Assembly: GCA_024278375.1 (NCBI GenBank)
Contig: JAJRTH010000012.1
Span: 1 to 33,627 of the forward strand
DNA from: an archaeon
GTDB lineage: Archaea; Thermoplasmatota; Thermoplasmata; WALJ01
DNA length: 33,627 nucleotides
Direction of reading: 5' to 3'
Shown: one piece after another, positions 16,893 through 25,102 of the stretch
Layout of the letters: each line of letters opens with the position of its first letter
Numbering within the stretch: the first letter of the stretch is position 1
The notes under the pieces: generated by a model
Told to the model about the DNA's origin: nothing
Databases searched by the model: none
What the model saw: only the letters and a program-made list of their open reading frames with translations
Translations under genes and position numbers: made by a program

Positions 16893-17620
16893 TGGCGGTA
16901 AGAGAATCGGGCGTGCCCGAGCTGGATAAATCTCTAGGAGGAATTCCCGAGGGTTTTGCCATCCTGGTTTACGGTTCTCCCGGCTCGGGTACCGAACTTT
17001 TTGCAAAGCAGTTCGCAGCGGCCGGTGTTGGGAAGGAAAATGTCATATATTTCACGACCAGCGAGAGAGACGAGGATGTTAGAAGCACAATGAAGCATTT
17101 CGGCTGGAACCCAAACATAACCATAATCAACATAGGGGAAGAATACTATGATAAGGTGCTTGCAAAGGAGCTTGAGATAAGCAAATACAGACAGGAAGGT
17201 GTCTCGATAAAGGATATAAAGAGGCTCAGAGGTCATGAGATTTCAAAGGGAATAAACTTCCTTACGAAGATAACATATGAGATTTCAAAACTGAAACCTC
17301 CCTTCAGAGTCATAATCGATTCTCTCGACTTCTTCCTCGAATACTACGAACCACAGCAGGTCATATCCGCCCTGAGAACGATCAAAGCCCATAGCCAGTA
17401 TCAGAGAGGTATCGTGCTGGCGACCATGCTGAAAGGCGTCCACGAACCGAAGACGGAAAGCGGTGTCGAAGAGGTCGTTGATATAATAATCGAACTCGAA
17501 AAACTCAGAAAAGAGAAAGAGTTTCAGAGGTACCTAATAATCCAGAAGGTCAGAAATCATCCCGAAAAAGTCGGGATAATGGAATACACAATCACACAAA
17601 GAGGGATTACACCAAAGTGA
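16892..17620 (+). CDS. KaiC-like ATPase paralogue with altered Walker A
   Basis: The protein has 242 residues. RESGVPELDKSLGGIPEGFA is the KaiC entry motif, but Walker A reads GSPGSGTE (28-35), with the invariant lysine replaced by threonine. A Walker B-like strand FRVIIDSLDFFLEYY and a late KVRNHPEKVG strand, typical of KaiC domains, are kept. ATP hydrolysis is probably lost, though binding may remain. The ATG overlaps the upstream stop by one base after a strong aaggaggag, and the next gene begins 4 bases after its stop. An alternative GTG start two codons earlier is possible. Confidence 0.87.
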   Translation: MAVRESGVPELDKSLGGIPEGFAILVYGSPGSGTELFAKQFAAAGVGKENVIYFTTSERDEDVRSTMKHFGWNPNITIINIGEEYYDKVLAKELEISKYRQEGVSIKDIKRLRGHEISKGINFLTKITYEISKLKPPFRVIIDSLDFFLEYYEPQQVISALRTIKAHSQYQRGIVLATMLKGVHEPKTESGVEEVVDIIIELEKLRKEKEFQRYLIIQKVRNHPEKVGIMEYTITQRGITPK

Positions 17621-17624
17621 TGGA

Positions 17625-18767
17625 ATGGAATATGACGCTGTTGTTGTAGGCGGAGGGCCTGCAGGGAGTAAAGTTGCCGATATCATAGCAAAATCGGGTT
17701 TTTCCGTACTTATTATTGAAGAACATAGGGAGATAGGGAGGCCTGTACAGTGTTCCGGTCTTGTAAGCGAAAAGGTCTTGGAGCTTTCGGGAACCGGGAA
17801 AAGTTCGGTTATTCGGGGACTGAAAAGAGCGAAGATACTATCACAGAATGCCGAACTGACGATAGAATCCGAAAAAGAAAGGGTTTTTGTCATAGACCGG
17901 AGTATATTTGACAAAGAAATGACCAGAAACGCCATAAAAAACGGCTCGGACGTAATCCTCGGGACCCGGGTCGAAGGCCTTTTCAGAAATAAAGATGGAG
18001 TGGAAATAGCAGCTAACTCGGGTGGAGAGAAGATAAGGATAAAGACGGGGCTACTTATAGGTGCTGATGGGCTTTACTCGGTAACCGCCCGCTCCTTCGG
18101 ACTCGACAGGCCGACGGAGATTCTCGGAGTGTTTCAGGCCCATGTATCGGAGGAAGTGAATGAAGTGAGAGTTTTTCCGGAGCCGGAAAATTCGTTTTTT
18201 TCTTGGCAGATACCTCTGTCAAAAGGCTCGTTGATAGGGACCGCCGCTTTAGGGGAAAAAAAGGCATACGATATTTTCAAAAACAGATTCGGAGATTTCG
18301 AGAAAAAATCGATTGCGCTCTACGGCGGAGGAATACCTCTGGGATACTCCAGAAAAACAGTGGATGACAATGTAATGATTGTGGGTGATGCCGCTTCACA
18401 GGTGAAACCTCTCTCTGGAGGCGGCCTTTATCCGGGTCTTGTTGCTGCGGAGATATGCGGAAAGGTGGCAGTCAAGGCGCTTGAAAATAAGGACTACAGT
18501 AAAAAAGCACTGATGGAATATCAGAGAGGATGGCAGGGCGGCGTTGGTAAAGAGATAAAAAACGGAATATATCTAAGGAAGATTTATCGAAATCTCAAAC
18601 ACAGAGATATGGATAGGATACTGAATGCTCTGAATAACGAGAAATCGCTGTCCATAATAGGAAGCATGGGTGATATAGACCATCCGTCAGCGATTGCGGG
18701 CTCTCTCGTAAAGAGTTCTCCTAAACTTCTCGTATTTGCCCGCTATCTGTCTGGTCTTCTCATCTAA
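17625..18767 (+). CDS. geranylgeranyl reductase-family FAD oxidoreductase
   Basis: The protein has 380 residues. The dinucleotide-binding motif YDAVVVGGGPAGSKVAD opens the protein, followed by GRPVQCSGLV (the PxxCxG-type motif of the geranylgeranyl reductase family), LLIGADG and the second FAD motif DNVMIVGDAASQVKPLSGGG. The family saturates isoprenoid chains of archaeal lipids or related compounds. It is the last gene of the KaiC-like operon, which suggests, but does not show, a lipid- or redox-linked role for that operon. Its last 81 bases overlap the 3' end of the opposite-strand gene. Confidence 0.92.
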   Translation: MEYDAVVVGGGPAGSKVADIIAKSGFSVLIIEEHREIGRPVQCSGLVSEKVLELSGTGKSSVIRGLKRAKILSQNAELTIESEKERVFVIDRSIFDKEMTRNAIKNGSDVILGTRVEGLFRNKDGVEIAANSGGEKIRIKTGLLIGADGLYSVTARSFGLDRPTEILGVFQAHVSEEVNEVRVFPEPENSFFSWQIPLSKGSLIGTAALGEKKAYDIFKNRFGDFEKKSIALYGGGIPLGYSRKTVDDNVMIVGDAASQVKPLSGGGLYPGLVAAEICGKVAVKALENKDYSKKALMEYQRGWQGGVGKEIKNGIYLRKIYRNLKHRDMDRILNALNNEKSLSIIGSMGDIDHPSAIAGSLVKSSPKLLVFARYLSGLLI

Positions 18768-19529
18768 CCAGGGGAATTTTCCGTAGTTATCATTCAGATA
18801 ATACATATACGCGAGTATTGCGGAGCCTCCGGCCAGACCTATGAAAAGGAACAGAGGCCAGAGAGGGATGCCCCTTCTAACGGAGAAACTTGTATATGGA
18901 ATTATGGCATCGACCCCCAGATATGTTACGTTCAGGCCGTGCCTGTAATACGGCATATCGGTGGCATTAGGTATTCTTGTGGCATACTCCCACTCCTCCT
19001 TCGAAAAGAACGACATGGATTTCATTATGAAATGTCTCGGCGTGTTGTTGGTTGAATTGGAATAATCGAATTCCAGAGAAAATCTGACGTAATATACTCC
19101 TTCCGGAGTAGATTCCGAGGTCTTCATTGTCAGAGTAAAGGATATGCTTGAACCTGGATGCAGTTCTGGGATTATCTCCGCATATCTCAGGCCGTTACCC
19201 TGCTGAATCTCCGGCGGGTTTGAGAATTTTTCATCGACCTCACTATATGTTTCCAGAGTGGCATATGCGTATATCTCCGAGGACAGTATTATATTCTCCA
19301 TCGTCCTGTTATATGGGTTGTAAAGCCTGAATTGGAGATTTCCGGAATTTCCTGGATATATGGTCGGACCGGAGAAGTTCTGAAACAGGAAATTGGTTTT
19401 TGCAGGATTGCAAACATATTCCTCCACCGTTGGTACCGTAAAAGGGTCGTCTGCAGCCACCAAAGAAAGCGTAGGAAACATGAGTACGGAGACCGCAAAC
19501 AACACGGACAGGAGTCTCTTAATCATCAT
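18687..19529 (-). CDS. secreted, membrane-anchored beta-sandwich protein
   Basis: The 280-residue protein has a signal peptide (MIKRLLSVLFAVSVLMFPTL), then an extracellular region with the look of a NEW3/CARDB-like sandwich (YPGNSGNLQFRLYNPYNRTM, HPGSSISFTLTMKTSESTPE), then a membrane helix (IPLWPLFLFIGLAGGSAILA) and a basic cytoplasmic tail. The frame opens at TTG 19538. ATG 19529 is preferred because a TATA-like attttatacc (about 19559-19550) lies 25 bases upstream. Function is unknown. Its C-terminus shares 81 bases with the end of the convergent flavoprotein gene. Confidence 0.85.
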   Translation of the reverse strand: MMIKRLLSVLFAVSVLMFPTLSLVAADDPFTVPTVEEYVCNPAKTNFLFQNFSGPTIYPGNSGNLQFRLYNPYNRTMENIILSSEIYAYATLETYSEVDEKFSNPPEIQQGNGLRYAEIIPELHPGSSISFTLTMKTSESTPEGVYYVRFSLEFDYSNSTNNTPRHFIMKSMSFFSKEEWEYATRIPNATDMPYYRHGLNVTYLGVDAIIPYTSFSVRRGIPLWPLFLFIGLAGGSAILAYMYYLNDNYGKFPWLDEKTRQIAGKYEKFRRTLYERARNR

Positions 19530-19562
19530 GCTCCACAACCGACAAAGGTATAAAATATTTTC

Positions 19563-20222
19563 TTAAAGAAGTGAGAAAGCATCTTCCACCCTGCTTATCT
19601 CTATGTTTGTGCTTCTGTTGCCCAGAATAGCACCTTTGGAATTGACAATGAGACAAGCTCCCACGAAACCGCTTCCGTAATTGACCGTTCCTCTGTAAAA
19701 CGGAACGCCGAATATTTCTCTCAGTTCCCCAAGTTCGATATCGTCCGCTTCCGGATGGCAAAGTCCTCCTTCGTTCGTGACGGCCCCGGCAGAGCCCACC
19801 GTGGGTATATCGGCAATGGATTTTCTTTCAACAGGCACTCCGAGGACATCTTCTATCTTTTTAACCCATTTCCTCGATATTCTGGGATGCAGTATGGCTC
19901 CTTTGTCATTGACGAGTATATTATTTCCAGCTGCATTATATTTATCGCCCAGAACCAGGACGTTTACATATTCTTCCAGCGGTTTTATCTCTTCTTCCTC
20001 GGCAAGATACGAGACAACCGCTCCGTTGGAATTTGCAGCCATGAGAGCACCTACAAGTCTGGAGCCTCCTATTTCCATTTCGATTACCGGCACGGATAGG
20101 ACTCTTTCCAAGTCAGCCAGGACCTCTGCCGGAAGACCCTTCTGGACAGCGGTAAAACTATCCGTAGCAACGCCGAGAAGGCCGAGAAACGGATTGGAGT
20201 GAAACTCCATTAGCCTTATCAT
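19563..20222 (-). CDS. eif6: translation initiation factor aIF6
   Basis: aIF6 binds the 50S subunit and blocks early joining to 30S. The 219 residues cover the pentameric pseudo-symmetry of the family: GLLGVATDSFTAV, then VPVIEMEIGGSRLVGALMAA, YVNVLVLGDKYNAAGNNILV, VPVERKSIADIPTVGSAGAV and VPFYRGTVNYGSGFVGACLI. It is the last gene of the S19e-PDCD5-L39e-L31e-aIF6 operon, an order common in euryarchaea. ATG 20222 follows the L31e stop by one base. Confidence 0.97.
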   Translation of the reverse strand: MIRLMEFHSNPFLGLLGVATDSFTAVQKGLPAEVLADLERVLSVPVIEMEIGGSRLVGALMAANSNGAVVSYLAEEEEIKPLEEYVNVLVLGDKYNAAGNNILVNDKGAILHPRISRKWVKKIEDVLGVPVERKSIADIPTVGSAGAVTNEGGLCHPEADDIELGELREIFGVPFYRGTVNYGSGFVGACLIVNSKGAILGNRSTNIEISRVEDAFSLL

Positions 20223-20223
20223 G

Positions 20224-20490
20224 TCACTCTTCCGGAGGCACTACTTCGACAACTTCTTCGAACTTTATCATTTTCACTCTTATCCTGCTGGGTATCTTCT
20301 TCTTACCCCTTGCCCAGACCATTTCGTTGATCCGGTGATCGATCCAGACCTCCTCCGGTCCCACTTTCATGTGTCTGGCCGCAAATTCCCGGATGTGCTT
20401 TATAGCTCTGTCCGCTCTTTTCGTTCTCGGTATGTTTTTGAGGTCCCTGAACGTTATGGTATAAACCCTCTCTATCTCCTCATCAGCCAT
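20224..20490 (-). CDS. rpl31e: ribosomal protein L31e
   Basis: The 88-residue large-subunit protein of archaea and eukaryotes lies near the exit tunnel. Family features are ERVYTITFRDLKNIPRTKRA, RAIKHIREFAARHMK and VWIDHRINEMVWARGKKKIP. Length is normal, and an acidic tail ends VVPPEE. The gene sits between L39e and aIF6, with gaps of 9 and 1 bases, and ggtgag precedes its start. Confidence 0.97.
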   Translation of the reverse strand: MADEEIERVYTITFRDLKNIPRTKRADRAIKHIREFAARHMKVGPEEVWIDHRINEMVWARGKKKIPSRIRVKMIKFEEVVEVVPPEE

Positions 20491-20499
20491 TTTCTCACC

Positions 20500-20655
20500 T
20501 CATAGCTTGAGCTTTCCTCTTCTCCAGCTTCTCTGCTTCGGATGCCTCATGAAGTTTCTGTTGGTCCTCTGCATAACCCATGCCGGGACCCTTCTGTTCT
20601 GTTTCACCCTTTTAAGCAATCTTACCTTCTTTCCATACGGTCTGTTATGTGCCAC
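20500..20655 (-). CDS. rpl39e: ribosomal protein L39e
   Basis: The gene encodes 51 residues: [20 protein letters not shown], then [20 protein letters not shown], ending [10 protein letters not shown]. This is the short, arginine/lysine-rich L39e that lines the peptide exit tunnel. It starts at GTG 20655 with ggtgagcag just upstream, and stops 9 bases before the L31e start. Its place in the S19e-PDCD5-L39e-L31e-aIF6 order confirms it. Confidence 0.96.
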   Translation of the reverse strand: MAHNRPYGKKVRLLKRVKQNRRVPAWVMQRTNRNFMRHPKQRSWRRGKLKL

Positions 20656-20659
20656 CTGC

Positions 20660-20986
20660 TCACCTTCTTTTTATCCTTATTTCCCTCTTTTTCGGAATGG
20701 CTCTTTCGAGTATCCTTTTGAGGGTTTCGTCATCTATTATTCTGTCAAGTCGCCCTGTCTGAGCCAAGGCGATGAGCTGGTTTTCAACACTTTCCGCTAT
20801 CTCCGGATGTGCCATCTTTATCCTGGCAAGCCTCTCTCTGGCTTCCGGCGTCATTATCTGTCTCAGTATCGCCGCTCTTTCCATCTCAACCTGTCTTCTC
20901 TGCTCTTCCTGCATTGCAGCGATTTCTTGCTGTTTCTGAAGTTCCATCAGTTTCCTTTTTTTTATCTCTTCCAGCTCGTCATCCAT
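20660..20986 (-). CDS. PDCD5-like DNA-binding protein
   Basis: The 108-residue, charged, helical protein of the archaeal/eukaryotic PDCD5 (TFAR19) family has [20 protein letters not shown], then [20 protein letters not shown] and [20 protein letters not shown]. Archaeal members are reported to bind DNA; the cellular role is unclear. A GTG at 20995 is in frame, but ATG 20986 gives the usual MDDEL start. It overlaps no neighbour: S19e stops 5 bases before, and L39e follows after 4 bases. Confidence 0.95.
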   Translation of the reverse strand: MDDELEEIKKRKLMELQKQQEIAAMQEEQRRQVEMERAAILRQIMTPEARERLARIKMAHPEIAESVENQLIALAQTGRLDRIIDDETLKRILERAIPKKREIRIKRR

Positions 20987-20991
20987 AAATC

Positions 20992-21456
20992 TCACTTCTT
21001 CGAAAGGTATTTCTTCAACTCTGGGCTTGTTTTAACAAGTTCCTTCATAATCTCATAGGACAGATTGTCGAGCAACCTCTGCCCCTCAGGAGTTATCTTT
21101 CTCCCTTTCTTCCCGTCTTTCACGATAAAACCGGCATTTTCCAGCTGTATGAGCCCTGTCTGAATTATGGATCTGCTGCCTCTTGCCGGATGATATCTCT
21201 TCGATCCTCTGTCCACTCTTCCTCCGAACATGGCGCTCAGCCTCATCAATCCTATGGGTCCGTGAATGTAGACCTTTCTGAGAATCGCGGCCGTTCTGAT
21301 ATACCACCATTCGGGGTCGACAGGCTTTTTCTCCCTGTGTATGCCTGTCTTGACGTAAGGGGCCCATTTGGGTACGTATATTGCATCTATGCCTTTCAGT
21401 TTCTCGGCTGTTTTTTCGATTAATAGCTCCGCAGGAACATCTCTTACTCCTGTCAT
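20992..21456 (-). CDS. rps19e: ribosomal protein S19e
   Basis: The 154-residue small-subunit protein has family features [15 protein letters not shown], then [40 protein letters not shown] and [20 protein letters not shown]. The frame runs upstream to 21585, but ATG 21456 is clear: aggaggaatt lies just before it and a TATA box lies at 21495-21505. It is the first gene of the five-gene operon ending with aIF6. Confidence 0.96.
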   Translation of the reverse strand: MTGVRDVPAELLIEKTAEKLKGIDAIYVPKWAPYVKTGIHREKKPVDPEWWYIRTAAILRKVYIHGPIGLMRLSAMFGGRVDRGSKRYHPARGSRSIIQTGLIQLENAGFIVKDGKKGRKITPEGQRLLDNLSYEIMKELVKTSPELKKYLSKK

Positions 21457-21494
21457 TGAATTCCTCCTGAGGGATGTTGCGCCTACCTGCTTCC

Positions 21495-21505
21495 CATATA
21501 TAAAG
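21495..21505 (-). promoter_or_regulatory. TATA box of the S19e-aIF6 operon
   Basis: On the minus strand this reads ctttatatatg. A start about 25 bases on (near 21474) leaves a leader of about 18 bases containing the strong site aggagg. Confidence 0.65.
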
Positions 21506-21562
21506 CTTTGCACATCTCCGTAGATAAGTTTTTTATCGGGTAACTGATGGAGCCCTGGTGCA

Positions 21563-22780
21563 ATGATGTACTGCCTCCTCTGCAAAAAAGAACTGGAGGG
21601 CGACTATCAGTTATGCCCCGAATGTTTCGTGGAGCTTACGAAGAATGACCCTCTGTGGCACTGTAAAGGCTTTTCCGTCGGAGAGAGTGTCCCGGACCTT
21701 CTGGCTAAGGAATCCATAGTGGTTCTCTCATTATCCAAAGAGGGCAAGGGGCTCACGGACGAAAAGACCATAGAAGAAGATGTAACGATGCCTGAAAATC
21801 CGGATTTCGAGGATGCGGAGAAGATTTTCTGGAAAATAAACAACCACATGAAACACATGGGCATAGGGACATATCTGGAAGATGCCAAAAATCTCGAGTT
21901 GACTGTGAATGACCTGCTTAACCTCTCTCATATGTTGAAGATAGCGGAAGATCTGGTCGATTTCAAGGGTGCTGCCGAGGAGGAGACACTTTCCAGGATA
22001 TCGACGACATATTTCTACGCCTATCTTAGAATGGATATCGTTAAGGGTGTTGATGCGAAAACGATAAAAAAAGGGAAAAGAGACCTCTATTCTCTAGTAT
22101 CAAGATACACAAAGATGGCCGAAAGCGTGAAGCCGTCCAAAGGTATTGCAGAACTAAACAGAGGCTTTCTGCACATACACCTGCACAGATACAAGGATGC
22201 CGTGGCCCACTTCAAGCGTGTAAGGGACTTTGAGAAAAAACCCAGAGTTCTAAGCGACATAGGGCTGGCTTTCGAGGGTATGGAGATGTATGAAGAAGCC
22301 GATGAATACTACACTAAAGCCCTGAAAATAGATGAAAAATGTATAAAAGCCTGGATGGGACGTGCATCTGTCGCACTCTACATGAGAAAATGGGGTGCTG
22401 CGCTCCAATTCGCTTCCAAAGCCATAAGTCTTGACCCGAATCTGCCTGAGGCATACATTCTGGAGGGAGATATTTTCCTTAACCAGGGACTGTATGCGGA
22501 AGCGGATAAAGCCTATGAACGGGCCATAAAACTCAGAGGCGGGGATAAAGGATGGCTTAAAAGGGCTAGCGGTATGTTCAGGGCCGGCAGATGGGGTGCT
22601 GCGCTCCAGTTCATTGACAGGTATCTCTTCATATTCCCGAACGACCACGAGGGCTGGGTTATGAAGGCAAGAATACTTCGGGAGAAAGGAGACCGCGAAG
22701 AGGCGAAAAAAGCATATAAAAGAGCACTTGAGATAAAAAACACCTCCGAGATACGGGAAGAAATGAAAAATATGGCGTGA
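21563..22780 (+). CDS. zinc-ribbon TPR-repeat protein
   Basis: The protein has 405 residues. A four-cysteine ribbon opens it (C-x2-C and C-x2-C in MMYCLLCKKELEGDYQLCPE; the second ATG is also possible), then comes a helical middle of about 150 residues and at least four TPR units from about residue 195 (IAELNRGFLHIHLHRYKDAV, MYEEADEYYTKALKIDEKCI, PEAYILEGDIFLNQGLYAEA, EEAKKAYKRALEI). Two units share a near-identical DNA core. It is probably a protein-interaction scaffold; the partner is unknown. The start is likely leaderless, with a ttttttatcgg box at about 21528-21538. It is followed after 4 bases by the PUA protein. Confidence 0.9.
   Translation: MMYCLLCKKELEGDYQLCPECFVELTKNDPLWHCKGFSVGESVPDLLAKESIVVLSLSKEGKGLTDEKTIEEDVTMPENPDFEDAEKIFWKINNHMKHMGIGTYLEDAKNLELTVNDLLNLSHMLKIAEDLVDFKGAAEEETLSRISTTYFYAYLRMDIVKGVDAKTIKKGKRDLYSLVSRYTKMAESVKPSKGIAELNRGFLHIHLHRYKDAVAHFKRVRDFEKKPRVLSDIGLAFEGMEMYEEADEYYTKALKIDEKCIKAWMGRASVALYMRKWGAALQFASKAISLDPNLPEAYILEGDIFLNQGLYAEADKAYERAIKLRGGDKGWLKRASGMFRAGRWGAALQFIDRYLFIFPNDHEGWVMKARILREKGDREEAKKAYKRALEIKNTSEIREEMKNMA
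22391..22413. repeat. first copy of a near-identical TPR core
   Basis: A 23-base core (tggggtgctgcgctcca followed by ttc) is repeated at about 22593-22615 with a single difference, 204 bases (68 codons, two TPR units) apart. It encodes WGAALQF in both copies. Confidence 0.7.
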
Positions 22781-22784
22781 TAGG

Positions 22785-23267
22785 ATGGAATACAGAAAAA
22801 GGCGGAGAATACGGAGAAAAGAGGCAAGAAAACTCAGTGATGAAATAAGGGAAAGATGGGGTGATTGCCCTTTTTCGGGTGACCATCAGGTGGATTTGGC
22901 AGAGGGCAGGGATTTCGGTCTCATATTTTCGGATGGGAAACTTGTAGGCCTGATTTACAATGGAATGGCATTTCTAACGCTCAGAGGCATTCTTCTGTGC
23001 AGTCCTTCCAAGAAATGGGTTACGGTGGATATGGGCGCCGTAAAATTCCTTTACAACGGGGCGGATGTGATGGCTCCCGGGATAGTCGATGCGGATATCG
23101 AGATAAGGGAAGGAGACCCAGTATGGGTAAAAGAAGAGAAGCACGGAAAACCTCTGGCAGTCGGCATCGCTCTGATGGAGGGTGGCGAGATGGTAACATC
23201 CAGAAAGGGCAAGGCCATAAAAACACTGCATCACATTGGCGATAAAGTATGGAAGGCCGATGAATAA
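22785..23267 (+). CDS. PUA-domain protein, archaeal MCT-1/Tma20-like
   Basis: The protein has 160 residues: a basic N-terminus (MEYRKRRRIRRKEARKLSDE), a small N-domain, then a PUA RNA-binding domain from about 75 on (KWVTVDMGAVKFLYNGADVM, APGIVDADIEIREGDPVWV, KPLAVGIALMEGGEM). This layout matches the archaeal group related to eukaryotic MCT-1/eIF2D-N, which act with tRNA and 40S subunits. It is cotranscribed with the TPR gene and lies just upstream of the SRP RNA. Confidence 0.9.
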   Translation: MEYRKRRRIRRKEARKLSDEIRERWGDCPFSGDHQVDLAEGRDFGLIFSDGKLVGLIYNGMAFLTLRGILLCSPSKKWVTVDMGAVKFLYNGADVMAPGIVDADIEIREGDPVWVKEEKHGKPLAVGIALMEGGEMVTSRKGKAIKTLHHIGDKVWKADE

Positions 23268-23290
23268 CCCGGGAGAGGTGAGATACTGAA

Positions 23291-23300
23291 ACTTTAAATA
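23291..23300 (+). promoter_or_regulatory. TATA box of the SRP RNA gene
   Basis: The sequence actttaaata is centred about 27 bases before the proposed 7S RNA 5' end at 23323, so the RNA has its own promoter after the PUA gene. Confidence 0.7.
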
Positions 23301-23322
23301 TCAAATCATAACTCCATCCTTC

Positions 23323-23632
23323 GCCAGGCTTGACCGGGGGGTCAGGCGTCCCCTGTAACCCGAAATCGCCTATATGCGGGGGTGACGGCCGGGAGAGGCG
23401 TAGCCGGTTTCTCCTTCGGTCCGGAGCCGACTATGAGGCCCTGTCCTGTGGGGCTGAAGGTGGTTCAGCAAGGCTGCCGGAGGGCAGTCTTCTGGCCTCT
23501 GTCGCAGAAATCGGGTCAGGCCCGGAAGGGAGCAGCCCTACTGCGAACTCTCAGCGCTCTCAGGGTTGCGGGGCCGAGAAGGTTTCCGGGCAAACCGGAG
23601 GCGTGCCGAGCGTCGATCCCGGCTGGCCTGGC
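23323..23632 (+). ncRNA. ffs: signal recognition particle 7S RNA
   Basis: The RNA has about 310 bases. The ends pair (gccagg at 23323 with cctggc at 23627-23632, extended by further G-C and G-T pairs to accggg/cccggct), as in archaeal SRP RNA with helix 1. The conserved helix 8 region tcaggcccggaagggagcag (from 23516) is the SRP54-binding site, and a GC-rich Alu-type 5' domain (gtaacccgaaat near 23357) precedes it. It acts with SRP19 (gene in this window) and SRP54. Its 3' end lies 2 bases from the MATE stop codon on the other strand. Confidence 0.95.
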
Positions 23633-23634
23633 AA

Positions 23635-25092
23635 TTAAGCGGATACGGCTCTCTTTTCTATGACGCCCCTCTTGATTTTCACAAGAAGGACAAGGGCAAT
23701 TCCCAGGAGAGCGCTGGTTACATTGGACAGAGCCATGCCGTACCATATCCCTGCAGCACCCATCGTCACAGCCAGAAAATAACACATGGGCAGTCTCATA
23801 CCCCACAATCTTGTCATACTCATGACCATATTGAACTCCGTCCTTCCCGCACCGCTGAAGAACCCGACAGAGGCGCGGAATATGCTGAAAAAAGGAAGAC
23901 CCATTGCTACAATGGACATAAACACGGCTCCGCTGGATATGACAAGGGAATCCGCGGTGAAGGCGGAGAGGATTTCCTCCGGGAATAGGAAGAACACCGC
24001 AGAGAACAGCCAGAGTATGATGAAACTTATGCCGGCTATCTTCCAGTAGCTCTCTCTGGCCCTATCCAGTTTCCCGGCACCTATGTTCTGACCAACTATG
24101 GTCGTGAGTGAGAAAGCCAAGCCATCAACAACTATGAACGTCAGATTTACCATCCTGTTCCCTATGCCGTACGCTGCCAAAGCAAGGGTGGAATTGGGCA
24201 CTCCTTCCGTGTTTCCGGGTAGAGAGGCTATTATGAACATCAGGAAAACAAAGCCAGTTGCTGTTAAACTCATCCCGATGGTTGATGGCAAACCTATTCT
24301 CAATATCTTCTTTATCAGTCCTCGGTCCGGTTTCATCTCTTTCCATCTGACCCTTATATCCACTCTTCCGCTGTAAAGCCAAAGAATTGCGAGAACAGCG
24401 TACAGCATACGGGAAATCAGCGTGGCTATGGCAGCGCCGACTACACCCATTTCCGGAAAACCAAACCATCCGAATATCATTATCGGATCCAGAACGATGT
24501 TTATGCCCAGAGTTATTCCGTTCATCCACATGGGAGTGACTGTGTTCCCCCAACCCCTGAGTATCATTGTGAAAACTATTGTGACGAACATGAAAGGCAG
24601 GCTGAGAAATATTATGCTCGTATACTCTATGGCCAGTGAGGTCACATTGTCAGGAGCGCCTATGGCCTTTATTATATCCCCAACGAAGATGTAACCGATG
24701 ATGGACATGACTATGGAAATGCCCAGAGAAAATGTCAGCATCTGACCAGAGACCTTATCCACCATCTTCTTGTCCCCTGCCCCGGTATACTGCGAGACAA
24801 GGGCGGTCCCTGCGGTCCCGAACCCCATCGCCAGAGACATGAATACGAATATCAACGGCCAGGCCACGTTTATGGCCGAAATAGCTATGGCGCTCTCTCC
24901 GACAGGAAGATGGCCCACCCAGAACGTATCCGCCAGATTATAACCGCTCTGCATGAGGCTTGATACCATCATGGGCCACCCCAAAAGAAAGGCCGCTTTC
25001 ACCACATTTCCATGGAGAATTTCACGCTGGACCTCTTTTGGTGTTCTGACCATCTGAAACAGCATATGTCTCGCATTAAAAAACCTTTGCAT
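23635..25092 (-). CDS. MATE-family multidrug/Na+ antiporter
   Basis: The 485-residue protein has about twelve membrane helices in two similar halves. Family features are AAFLLGWPMMVSSLMQSGYN with LADTFWVGHL in the first half, then GFGTAGTALVSQYTGAGDKK, and in the second half VGQNIGAGKLDRARES. It exports drugs or metabolites in exchange for sodium or protons. ATG 25092 is used, but ATG 25053 (MVRTPKEVQREIL) also fits the family. A palindrome covers the first start codon. Confidence 0.93.
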   Translation of the reverse strand: MQRFFNARHMLFQMVRTPKEVQREILHGNVVKAAFLLGWPMMVSSLMQSGYNLADTFWVGHLPVGESAIAISAINVAWPLIFVFMSLAMGFGTAGTALVSQYTGAGDKKMVDKVSGQMLTFSLGISIVMSIIGYIFVGDIIKAIGAPDNVTSLAIEYTSIIFLSLPFMFVTIVFTMILRGWGNTVTPMWMNGITLGINIVLDPIMIFGWFGFPEMGVVGAAIATLISRMLYAVLAILWLYSGRVDIRVRWKEMKPDRGLIKKILRIGLPSTIGMSLTATGFVFLMFIIASLPGNTEGVPNSTLALAAYGIGNRMVNLTFIVVDGLAFSLTTIVGQNIGAGKLDRARESYWKIAGISFIILWLFSAVFFLFPEEILSAFTADSLVISSGAVFMSIVAMGLPFFSIFRASVGFFSGAGRTEFNMVMSMTRLWGMRLPMCYFLAVTMGAAGIWYGMALSNVTSALLGIALVLLVKIKRGVIEKRAVSA

Positions 25093-25102
25093 GAAAATGC
25101 AA
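25087..25102. promoter_or_regulatory. inverted repeat over the MATE start, possible operator
   Basis: The sequence TTGCAT-GAAA-ATGCAA is a perfect 6-bp inverted repeat with a 4-base spacer overlapping the first MATE ATG. Similar tgca half-sites lie in the intergenic region (attgcat at 25144, atgcat at 25186). The rest of 25103-25281 is AT-rich and holds only promoter-like sequence. Confidence 0.35.

Noticed and set aside
23330-23663. Open frames of 90-100 codons over the 7S RNA
   Set aside because: They are GC-rich chance frames; the RNA ends pair and the SRP54-binding helix is intact.
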